From Gymnorhina tibicen (lineage: Eukaryota; Chordata; Aves; Passeriformes; Artamidae): DNA of 64,000 nt. Below are positions 25,042 to 34,645 of this stretch, piece after piece. The translations under genes and the position numbers were made by a program. Every line of letters starts with the position of its first letter. Within the stretch, counting starts at the first letter, position 1. The DNA lies in NCBI GenBank assembly GCA_013399875.1, contig VXAZ01009467.1, positions 186,001 to 250,000 on the forward strand, read 5' to 3'. Under the pieces are notes generated by a model, which saw nothing but the letters and a program-made list of their open reading frames with translations, did not search any database and was not told where the DNA came from.

Positions 25042-25935
25042 ATCCAGCACTGCCAAGTCCACTACTAGTCCATGTCCCTAAGTGCCACAACTACACTTCT
25101 TTTAAATACCTCCAGGGATGGTGACTCAACTGCTTCCCTGGGCAGCCTGTTCCAACGTTTGACAACCCTTTCCATAAAGAATTTTTTTCTTAATTTCCAA
25201 TCTGAACCTCCCCTGGCACAACTTGAGGCCATTTCCTCTTGTTCTGTCTCTTGTCACCAACCCCCACCTGGCTGGAACCTCCTTACAAGTAGTTGTAGAG
25301 AGTGATAAGGTCTCCCCTAAGCCTTTTTTTCTCCAAGATAAACAACCCCAAGCTCCCTCAGCTGCTCCACATAAGACTCTGCTCCTCATCAAACTTGTTC
25401 TCCAGATCCTTCATCAGCTCCGCTGCCCTTCCCCAGACATGCTCCAGTACCTCAATGTCCTTCTTGTAATGAGGAGCTGAAAACTGAACACAGGATTTGA
25501 GGTGCAGCACCACCAGTGCCCGGTACAGGGGGACAATCACTGCCCTGGTCCTGCTGGCCACACTATTGCTGACAGAGGCCAGGATGCCACTGGCCTTCTT
25601 GGCCACCTTGCCTCATGTTCACTTGCTGTTGATCAACATCCCCGGGTCCTTTTCTGGCAGGCAGCTTTCCAGCCATTCTTCCCCAAGACTTGCGGCATTG
25701 CATGGGGCTGTTAAGACACAGGTGCAGGACCTGGCACTTGCCTTTATTGAACCTCATACAATTTGCCTCAACCCATCAATCCAGCCTGTCCAGATCCTTC
25801 TGCAGAGCCTGCCTACCCTCCAGCAGACCAACACAAAAAACCAGCTTGGTGTCATCTGCGAACTGAGTGAGGATGCCCTCGTCCAGATAACTGATAAAGA
25901 TATTCAAGAGGACTGGCCCCAACACTGAGCCCTTG
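25042..25935 (-). mobile_element. CR1 LINE, minus strand, main body with reverse-transcriptase remnant (part 2)
   Basis: Minus-strand CR1 continuing from 24682-24751. The 3' untranslated part includes 'ggcagcctgttccaacg' and 'tccataaagaattttttt' as seen on the plus strand. Upstream of that, the ORF2 C-terminal region can be read between about 25930 and 25560. It contains [12 protein letters not shown], then FADDT (codons at 25862-25848), then DLDRLD followed by a stop, then VEANCMRFNKGKCQVLHL. FADD is the catalytic motif of the CR1 reverse transcriptase. At least one in-frame stop and the 5' truncation make it a relic. Several plus-strand frames here (25223-25480, 25497-25928) are antisense artefacts. 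The 5' boundary is approximate. Confidence 0.93.
25560..25930 (-). pseudogene. Remnant of CR1 ORF2 (reverse transcriptase C-terminal part)
   Basis: Decayed coding relic inside the CR1. The FADD box and the downstream LDRLD...EANCMRFNKGKCQVLHL block show that this was the end of the palm domain and the thumb region of a LINE reverse transcriptase. In life it would copy CR1 RNA at a nicked chromosomal target. Here the N-terminal endonuclease and most of the RT are missing, and a stop follows the LDRLD motif. No function is expected. Confidence 0.85.
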
Positions 25936-27885
25936 ACTCAACCCAAACACTGGTTGTCAACCTAAGGAAGTGACTGAAAAAACTTTCCCAGTTAATGTCA
26001 CCTGGTGGATAAGCAGCCATTACAGATTATCAAGCATTAAAACCAGCATTTTAGAAATGCAGAGTTGGCCTTATCAGCCCTAGAGAATGGAGGTATCTGT
26101 GGGTGAAAATACTATTTCAGTGAAATAATGGAAGTTTGGTTTTAACTTTGAGTGATTTTCCATGAAGCATTTCACCTCAGCATCTTTCCTCCATTGGCCA
26201 GGTGGAGCACTGGCAAAGATCACTGCTCTACCTCCTGAACAGTTTCAGCCTTTTTCTTTGGAAGCACTCCCTCCTGCAACGAGCCTGATTAGAGACAGAG
26301 AATGCAGATAGGTGCTGCTGAGCTAAACTCTAACTTCAGGGACAGTTGGAGCAGTCACATAGGAAGGAGAAATGCAGATTCAGGGTCTGTTTTGCTGTTC
26401 TCCTATGTCCCTAGATCTAGCTTATTAACAATCCCTCTGAGTTCTCTCTCTATAAAAACTTCAAGTAGTTTTTCATGTCATCCTCATGCACAATAACAAA
26501 ATGCTGTAACTTGCACAACATGGCAAAGTCAAAACAAGCTCCCTCTCATGCTTTCCAGCAGCTTTTCTATCTGCAGGAAGGGGTGGGGAGCTGGAGAGCT
26601 GCTCCCTCTGCCTGCTCTTGTTTTGCCCTCAGCCTCCCATAAGCTACTGACAAATATCAGATTGCTGGCTCAGCTGGAGCATTCACTAAACAAGAGATAA
26701 GGATTACTTATATAGGAACTCTAAATCCATCATCAAAATGCCTACAATTGCAGGAGAAACCAGCTGTCCAAAATGTGGAGGTCTCAGCTGAGTTTTGGCC
26801 ACAGCCTGGGGCTTTTGCTTTCACCTCCCCCTTGTACTTGTTCAGAGAGAAGAAAAAATCCTCCTTTACCTCAATTAGTGGGGGCCATTTCCTCTGGTAG
26901 TCCATGTCTCCAAGTAAGACAGCAAGCATCTGCCAATTAACTACGTAAAGACAAGTACAAAATCCCAGATTTTGAAAGGCTTTCAAAGGTGATGCCTCTG
27001 CTACAAGACTTGCCTCCCTACCTACTTCTGCAGACAGTGCAAGCACTTCATCTTTCTCCCTTTGCTCTATAGCTTGGCTTACCCAGGGTCTACCAGACAC
27101 ACATGCTTACAAGGAGCTTTTCATCCGAAGCAGGGCTTTTGCCAGGATACACAAATACAAGAGCAGGCATAAGCTACCTGTCCCCCAATACTGCCTCATT
27201 GCACTCTCCCTCTCTTCATGATCTACTTTGCTTTCTTTGCACCCAACAGTGACCTAAACTGCTCAGCTATGAAATCTGGACTAGTATTTCCAGAAACTCA
27301 TAAAAGCCAAAGTCAGGCAATAGCCCCTGTGCTTTGTTATGTCAGAAGTGCTTGATCTCAGTAGCTCGCCAGCCCACCTATGAGTAACGAGGATTCATTT
27401 TTCATATACTTTCACAGAAAGGAGGATAAATGGAGGTTCACGCCTGATAAAGCAGCCATCTCAGCCTGTGATTGAGTCATGACGGCTTCTCCAACCATGA
27501 TAGCATGGTATTAAGGAATTCTATTTCTATGCCCCTCTATTTTTCCTCTGCAGTTTCATTTTACATTTAAGCTCAGAGTTTTATTGGGGTTTATGTCTTC
27601 AGCTGTTATAAAAACTGTGGATCATTTGTACCTCTTGAAATTCCCAATGACCAGTACAGTCTGTCCTGATTGATGCTGATTTTAAGTTGTTTTGCAGAAA
27701 CTAAGTAAATGACAGATAATGAACAGAAAGGAGTAATTAAACAGGACAGAGAACCTGAAGGCTGCAAAGGTGGCCACTAATCAGATGAAAATTAAATCTC
27801 CAGGTTAAAAAACATGGATGGAAGCTTGTCATAAACAGCTGGTTTATGCACAACTCAGGTAAGGGGTTAGCAGACCACCAGTGCT

Positions 27886-27945
27886 ATTAGTAATTAATTA
27901 TCCATGAATTATTACATTAATTATTATTAATTACTGAAACTTATT
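27886..27945. promoter_or_regulatory. TAATTA-dense patch, possible homeodomain-bound element
   Basis: Four TAATTA palindromes occur at 27891-27896, 27895-27900, 27918-27923 and 27928-27933, within 43 bp. TAATTA is the core recognised by many homeodomain proteins. The pattern fits a developmental enhancer core, but simple AT-richness could also produce it. Function is inference. Confidence 0.25.
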
Positions 27946-28404
27946 TCACTCCAACTCATCTGAAGAAAAGAAGATGTAATTTCTGGCCAGCATTTCACTC
28001 CATGTGCCACTCAAAGCAGCAACAGACTGACAGAGCTGCAGTGAAGGTAAATGAAGAGCAGAAAGCCATCCAGAAACAGCCAGTGTTCTCACACTGTATT
28101 GTATGCATCCATCATATGGCAAGATAAGAAATGAAAAAGCAACTTCCTGTTCTTGTGAACAAAAATAGACATTTGAGTTTGGGTGTTACAGCTGTAGTGT
28201 TCTCCCACTCTCAGCTCTGTGCCTTTTTTCCATACCACCCACAACACTCAGAACAGCTTCCAATTTCCTTTTTACCTAATGACCTAAATCTCTACAGAAC
28301 CTATTTTCCCCTTGAATCCTTCCTACATCTGCCAGATTTGGCCTAGTGTCTTTGCACTATTTCACAGCCAAAAACATCATCCTGGCACTGGTAAACTACC
28401 TGAA

Positions 28405-28444
28405 AGAGTAGTATTTCCTCACATAATAAGAGTAGTATTTCCTC
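28405..28444. repeat. 24-bp-period partial tandem duplication
   Basis: AGAGTAGTATTTCCTC occurs at 28405-28420 and again at 28429-28444. The 8-base interval makes one and two-thirds copies of a 24-bp unit. Confidence 0.85.
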
Positions 28445-28734
28445 TATATGCATTTATACAGTGCTGTATGCAGTGGGAATCTTGAGGATGACTTCCCGCA
28501 TTACTTCCCACATTCCTATAGCATGCACTCTCTAGATTTCATTACAAAGAGTCCTAATCCTCACACAGTCATGCCTAAATCTGTCTGCTGCTACAGCTAT
28601 GACACCAGCACGGTGATGAAGCAGCTGTATGGGGGGAGTCCAAAAAAGTGCAGCAAGCTTCTTTTCTGCTCAACATGCATTTTGTCTCCCTCACACTTAT
28701 GTTACTTGCAGAAAAGCAAATAATTCATGGTCTC

Positions 28735-28915
28735 AAATATATATATGTTAATTTTGCTGTTAATGTTATTATTAATGTTTAATTAGTCTTTGCTCTGAAG
28801 ATGAAAAACAGTGAAGCACATAAGTTAGGCTCCTGCAATTACTGTGATTGCACTCACAAAACCAGCTAATTGCACTTGCAAATTACAACTTAGCTATTTG
28901 CACATGTACTTCTGC
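28735..28915. promoter_or_regulatory. AT-rich patch resembling a conserved non-coding element
   Basis: The patch includes TAATTA (28780-28785), repeated TTAATGTT-type words and 'gctaattgcacttgcaaatta'-like text around 28865-28885. Low repeat content and clustered homeodomain- and POU-like words suggest a constrained element. This is an impression from texture only. Confidence 0.2.
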
Positions 28916-31319
28916 AGTCTGCCGGCATCACCACGATAACTGTGGAGAAAGCCTGGAAAAAAAATAGGGTGAATTATAGTAATTCTGTGGACGGTTATTG
29001 GGGCTTTGTTTCCCTTCATACACATTAGGATTTTCTGATTCTGTTGGCATGGCACAAGGGTTTTCAGATGATTGCACCCTCTGATGCATGTGAGACCTGG
29101 AGCTGTTCCAGGGGCTGTGGGCCCCAGGAGGTGCTGTTGTGGTGTCCCTCAGCCAAAATAAGCCAAGAGAGGTCTCCAGGTGAGGTGGTGGGCATGGGCC
29201 TTCTCTCCCCACTGTGTCAGCTCTAAGGGGAATTGCTTCTCCCCCTCCAGATGTGAAGTCCAGCAGGCTCATCTCCTCTGTGGTGCATCCACACTCATGG
29301 AAGGCTGCTGGCCCTCAAGCTCTGCTTTCAGTGTTCAGCTGTTTCCTAGCACTGTGGTGGCCCAAAATATGGGTGTGGGGTGAATGATCTTGGTGAAGTA
29401 CAAAACAAAGTTCTCAGGCATGACTTCCGCAGAGCTCAAATCTTGGGCTAAATGACTGTTGTAAAATGGTCTTTTTGGGATACTCATATACACTTTTCAA
29501 TCTGACACAGCATGCTCAGAAACTCCACTATGTCCTTTAGGAAGGTGGTGACACCAAGGTAGCTTTGGCCCTTTACGTCTTCCATCTCACCATGCCCTCA
29601 GGAGGAACTGAGCATTTGTACAGTGCATGGGTAGCACACCTAATTGCTCAGAGCTCCCTGGTGTCTCCATCTGGCAACACTTGAACCCTTCACAGCAATG
29701 CAGAAAGGACTGGACTCATCAGTCGCCTGAAGAAGCAATGGAGTCTGCAATGTCCCTCTGGCACAATTCATTCATATTCAACCACCTATTTGACGGAATA
29801 TTAACAGAAGTGTCAATAGTTGTTAATTTTTGCTGATGATTCCTTATGAAATGCACATTATCTGGATGTCTGGAAGGTAGCAGGAAGAAAAGGGTTGATC
29901 AAACCCCTTTTTTCTGAGGAGAGGATTTCAGTATGTCTGTTTTGCAGCAGTCATATTCTTTAACAGCAGCAGGGCCTTCGAATCCTTTCCCCTCCCCCTT
30001 ACAAAATTAAACATTTGCTTGTTTTTCTAATCTTGCTATAGACAGCCTCCACGGGTCACGCACAGAATTGAGGACATGATATTAAAATCAATCTGCCCCG
30101 CATACTCATTTGAATGGAGGGGAAAAAACAAAGCCACAGAGCAGAACTGCAGGACTGGAATAAAAACCAATAAAGTGCCCCCTCTCTAATTTCTCTGAAG
30201 GTCTTTCTAGAGTTTTATTCCCAACAGTACTCCTTAGATGCCTGGGTTTGCCTGCAGAAACACTTGATATTTCTGTAGTGCAAATCAAAGTGAATTAAAC
30301 ATTAAAGCACTGTGATAGCACAGCAGGTCTGCTATAAGAGAGAAACTGGTTAATGTGGCACTGAAGTTTATGAAGCAGTGGACTGGACTTTCCCTCCCCT
30401 CCTTCTCCATCTTCAGATGTATTTACTTATTTATCAGTTTCATTCATGCATCCTTCAGTGCAAAGCAGAGAAATCTTTTTCCAGTGTAACTCTCTAGTTA
30501 TATTGGTCTGGCACTTTGAATTTTCTGCATATTGCATGACACAGTTACATACACACAAGCTGTGGGACACACTGCATTCTGATGTGTCCTTGCAAATGGT
30601 GCTTTCCAATACTCTCTCATTAAAAGGCAGCACATTAACTGAAGGATCCCAAATACTGCTCAGAAGAGGAATCCCTCTTCCTTTAATGGAAGGCTAAGGG
30701 ATGCATAAACACCCACTACTTGAACATCATTGCTACCAATCGTCTTCCATTCCTGGGTATAAAAAGCATCAAAGTGATGTTTTATTCTCAGGTGAGACCC
30801 TGGAGCACCTGGTACTGACTCCCATTCTCTCATCTGACTCACAATGGAGCTGGCAAGCTGACCAGAGATGACAAGTTGTTTTCTGCAGTCAGCTTTCTGC
30901 CTGGCTCCTCCTCCCCCTTTCTTGACCATAGACAATCCCTGATTGCTTTCCCTTGGCCCCTTGGCCAACCCTGCAAGATTCTAAAATGAGAGAGAAGCAA
31001 GGACTTGTACACATCAAGGGAAGCCGGCACTCACCCAGGTACTAAAGGGTCTACAGTAGCTCCACACTCAGGTGTAGTGAAGAAGAGTTTGTCATCTGCA
31101 CAGACACAACCACAATCTGCACACAACCACAGCAAGAGCTGGAGCTTCCGGAAAGAAATGAAAGAAGTAATTCAAAGGAGCACACTGGAGAGCTAGCAAA
31201 GAGAAATAACTCTTAAGGCCAACTAAAGGGAGAGACTCTAGCCAGGGCCTTGACTTCTATATAGTAGAAATCTGCACTTCAATTAAGCTCAGAGGAAGTT
31301 TATCCACTAGAGCTGAATA

Positions 31320-31346
31320 ATGAAACCATCATTCAAATGATTTCAT
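31320..31346. repeat. Imperfect inverted repeat
   Basis: ATGAAACCAT and ATGATTTCAT are reverse complements with one mismatch, separated by 7 bases. It could be a dyad protein-binding site or chance in AT-rich DNA. Confidence 0.6.
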
Positions 31347-31855
31347 GTAACTTTTGCAGTTGGTTATGTTTTTTTTCTTTTCAAGAGAGAAGCTGCAAGG
31401 CAGTTTAAAGCTCAACTGCATTAAGGTTCATGGGGGCTAGGTCATCTGGAGAAGCCCTGGTTCCCTCTGGGCATTTTGATGATTCTGACTCCCCTCCCAC
31501 ACATTTCTGTCTCTCTCTCTCAGTGTGTCATACCCATGGCTATCAAGCCCTGACCAGCAAAGGCTGGGCATGTGAACGTCATTCACATTCCATCCTTATT
31601 CTTATAAGAAATATTTAACAGGTTATCTAAAGATGCTTCTGATTAACTGTTATGTTTGACAAAAAGTTCAAAGCCTCCTTCAGCACTGGTGATCCCATTC
31701 CTGGCCCTGTTTTCAAACTGCAGACCTTAATTTCACAGCTACCTTTACTTCAGAAGGATGATTTTGCATTGTCAGAGAGATTGCTCTACATCTCTGCTAT
31801 GGTCTTCCCTGCAATGCAAAGAGGAGATGCAACATGTATATGTATGTCTCTGAAC

Positions 31856-31858
<3 letters not shown>

Positions 31859-31891
<33 letters not shown>
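31859..31891. repeat. (TA)n microsatellite, about 16 copies
   Basis: A pure TA dinucleotide run bordered by 'catg' and 'tctggg'. It is likely polymorphic. The Y/I-rich peptide frames through it are artefacts. Confidence 0.95.
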
Positions 31892-31893
<2 letters not shown>

Positions 31894-34097
31894 GGGTCAT
31901 CACCTGTCAAAACACCTCAGCCAAGTAACATTCAGCCATGTTCCTCAAGAGAGGGCAGAGTACTCATACAAAGGTTCCCACTGTCACTAGGAACAGACCT
32001 AACACATACTATTTTTGGAAATAATATTTCCACATTGGAAAGGAGAGGTGGGAAGGACATGGAAACATCCCAGGTGAGTGCTTCTTTTTATTTCAAGAGA
32101 TAAACATACAGAACTCCTCTGGAAGCAAGCCAGAAAGCTCATAAATAACCTTGATCAGAAACTGGCAGATCAGGTTCCTTTCTTCCCCCTGTTATTATTA
32201 TTTTGAGGACAAAGTCTTGTGGAGCATTGAGGCAAACAAGCATCAAATGTGTTGTAGTGATACTGATGTGAAGACAGGATGACATTTTATATCTTAAGTG
32301 CATCTGCTCTCTTTCAAATATTCTGTATGCATTGTCCCTCCATCCTCACTTTCTTTGAGAGCACAGCCACAGCAAGTACATGCTATCAATTATTTACTAA
32401 AATCCTTAGCTTCTTCTGCTCTGATTGCTGACTATAAATATGTCTGTGCCTATGCAAGATGAATGGGTACATCATTGATTCAAACAAGTGCTTCTTTGAT
32501 TGATGAGAAGCTTAAATGGCCTTCACTGCCTACTTATTTTGATTTACATTAAGTGCCCAGACTCCTCACTAACATCAGAGCCTCTTTGACCCAGGTATTA
32601 GCCAATATCTATGAAAAGACTAAAGAGTTTTATAATCTAAACACTCATGAGAAGTTGAGATACAAAGGAGTGAACCAGGCCTGCTTGCCACCCAGAGCAG
32701 GCTACTAGCCAGGCACAGAATGTATTCCGTATCTCCTGTCTCTCAACAGGGATGGTGGCATCCTGCCACATTGCTACAAGCTCTGCAATAGCTTTCACCA
32801 ACACTGCTCATGATTCAGGTTGACCCAGTGAAGCTGGCTCTTCTCCACTCCATTATGAGAAGCTGGAGGTCTATTAAAAACTTATTGTTTCTTTCTCCCT
32901 TTCACTGCTTGGCATTATACCTCAAGAGAGGTCCTGCAATTAACCAAAAAACCACATTATTTGCTTAAACAGAGGATACAAAAATATAGAAAAGTGTAGG
33001 TATAGAGATTTGAGGAGAGCTTGTTTAAGCTTACCAATCTGGGTATTTAACTTCTGTTTTGAAGTGTTCTCACTGAATGAAGGTTTTTATTGACAGGAAA
33101 TGTTTGGCTTTCTTCCCCTGAAAATCAATTCTGAGAAAAGCCTGTATACTCCTCTGGCAAACTGCTGATTTAGAGAGCAACAAGGGGATAATAATGATCT
33201 GACACCACCCTCTCTCAAGAAAAAAACAATAAAAAAGCAAGTAACTTGATTCTCCAAGACACCCCATGTGTGTGGTGCGGCTACTCCCCTTTTTTCACCC
33301 CTGTAATCACTGCACTTCTCAACAGAGTCAAGGACATGAATTTTTACTAAGAACATTTCAAAAGGCCTCCTGATGTCCTACCCTCCCAAAGGGCAGCAGC
33401 TCCCTGCACACATGAAATTTCTGCTGAAGCTCAGTTCCAGCTAAAGTTTTACGTGCCATTTATATCCCTGCACTGAACCTACCTCTTTTTTTCCCCTCAA
33501 GCAGCACCCCAGGTTTCATCCTCTTTCCTTACTGTATTCTTCCCTTCCATCATTAGCACCCTAACCTGTCACACTAGGCCCAAATAACACCCAGCTGTGT
33601 TCATTTGCAGCAGTGATGCTTCATGATGTTAGAGCACATGCAGTAGAACAGAACTAGATGGAACGACACTTTTGCTATAACATCACATAGGTGACTTCCA
33701 TACACCAAAACACTCCATGTGTAAATTGTGGAAGAGCACCAAGAACAACTTAGGCCCACCTTTATCTCACACAGGATCTGTTTTGCAGTGTAATTGCAGC
33801 ATGAGTTTAGGATTTCTTACCCTGTTTATCTTCAGGAATTACCCAGCTATAAGAAATTTTATACTGGGAAAATCTAGTTTAATAATGGTTCATATGAAAG
33901 CATCTGGTTAATACAGCAAAGGCCGTATTTTGTTATCAATAGTTCAGAACTCAGTGCAGAGGGACAGAAGCACCAGAAGCTTTATTTAAACTGCCTCCTA
34001 GCTATCTCCCCAGACTTATTTAGCATGACCATAACTGTGACAGATAAACAAAGCATGCTCCATATTACAGTATTACATGAGCTAATGAAAATTACTG
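31892..34097. other. Unique non-coding DNA
   Basis: No gene, RNA gene or repeat is recognised. Short frames only. Confidence 0.5.
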
Positions 34098-34434
34098 TAG
34101 AATCACAGCATTGTAGAATGGTTTGGATTGGATGGGACCCTTAAAGAACATCTAGTTTTAACCCCCCTGCCATGGGCAGGGACACCTTCTAATTGACCAG
34201 GTTGCTCAAAGCCTCATCCATTCTGGCCTTCAACACTTCCAGGGATGGGGCATCCACAGCTTCTCTGGACAACCTGTTGCAGTAGATCACCACCCACACA
34301 ATAAATAATTTTTTCGTAATAGCTAATCTAAATCTACCCTTTGTCCTATCACTACACACCCTTGTAAAAAGTCCCTCTCCAGCTCTCTTGCAGACCTCTC
34401 CTAGGTACTAGAAAGTGCTATAAGGTCTCATCAG
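34098..34434 (-). mobile_element. CR1 LINE, minus strand, 3' portion (part 1)
   Basis: The element begins with the reverse complement of the CR1 3' end (AGAATCACAGCATTGTAGAATGG). It then follows the expected CR1 order: 'gccatgggcagggacacctt', 'gttgctcaaagcctcatcca', 'cttccagggatggggcatcc', then 'ccctttgtcctatcactaca' and 'aaaagtccctctccagctc'. It continues after the microsatellite at 34435-34533. Confidence 0.93.
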
Positions 34435-34533
34435 TCTTCTCTTCTCTTCTCTTCTCTTCTCTTCTCTTCTCTTCTCTTCTCTTCTCTTCTCTTCTCTTCT
34501 CTTCTCTTCTCTTCTCTTCTCTTCTCTTCTCTT
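34435..34533. repeat. (TCTTC)n microsatellite, about 20 copies, inside a CR1
   Basis: About 99 bp of uninterrupted pentamer repeat. CR1 elements normally carry a CTTCTCTTCT word at this point, so the array looks like an expansion of native CR1 sequence. About 30 bp of the usual CR1 sequence after it is missing. The minus strand is all purine (GAAGA)n, which can form triplex-prone DNA. Confidence 0.95.
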
Positions 34534-34645
34534 TTCTCCTTTCATTTTCATAGGAGAAGTGCTCCTGCACTCTGATCATTTTTGTGGTCCTCCTCTGGAC
34601 TCATTTCAACAGGTCCATGTACTTTGCAGGAGTAATGATGGAACT
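34534..34645 (-). mobile_element. CR1 LINE, minus strand (part 2)
   Basis: After the pentamer array the CR1 resumes with 'cattttcataggagaagtgc', 'ctctgatcatttttgtggtc' and 'ctcctctggactcatttcaa', ending in 'caggtccatgta'. The copy is 5'-truncated just beyond this. The end is approximate. Confidence 0.9.

Larger units (their letters stand above)
25936..31858. other. Unique non-coding DNA, with AT-rich conserved-looking patches
   Basis: No gene or interspersed repeat is recognised. It contains the TAATTA-dense patch near 27.9 kb, an AT-rich patch near 28.75-28.92 kb and a short partial duplication at 28.4 kb, each listed separately. The longest frame, 130 codons on the minus strand at 26708-27100, has no known domain. 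Confidence 0.5.

Noticed and set aside
25497..25928. 143-codon plus-strand open frame
   Set aside because: Antisense to the CR1 reverse-transcriptase relic, so a shadow frame.
34435..34533. Regular repeats that could suggest a CRISPR array
   Set aside because: A 5-bp unit without spacers in a vertebrate CR1, so a microsatellite.
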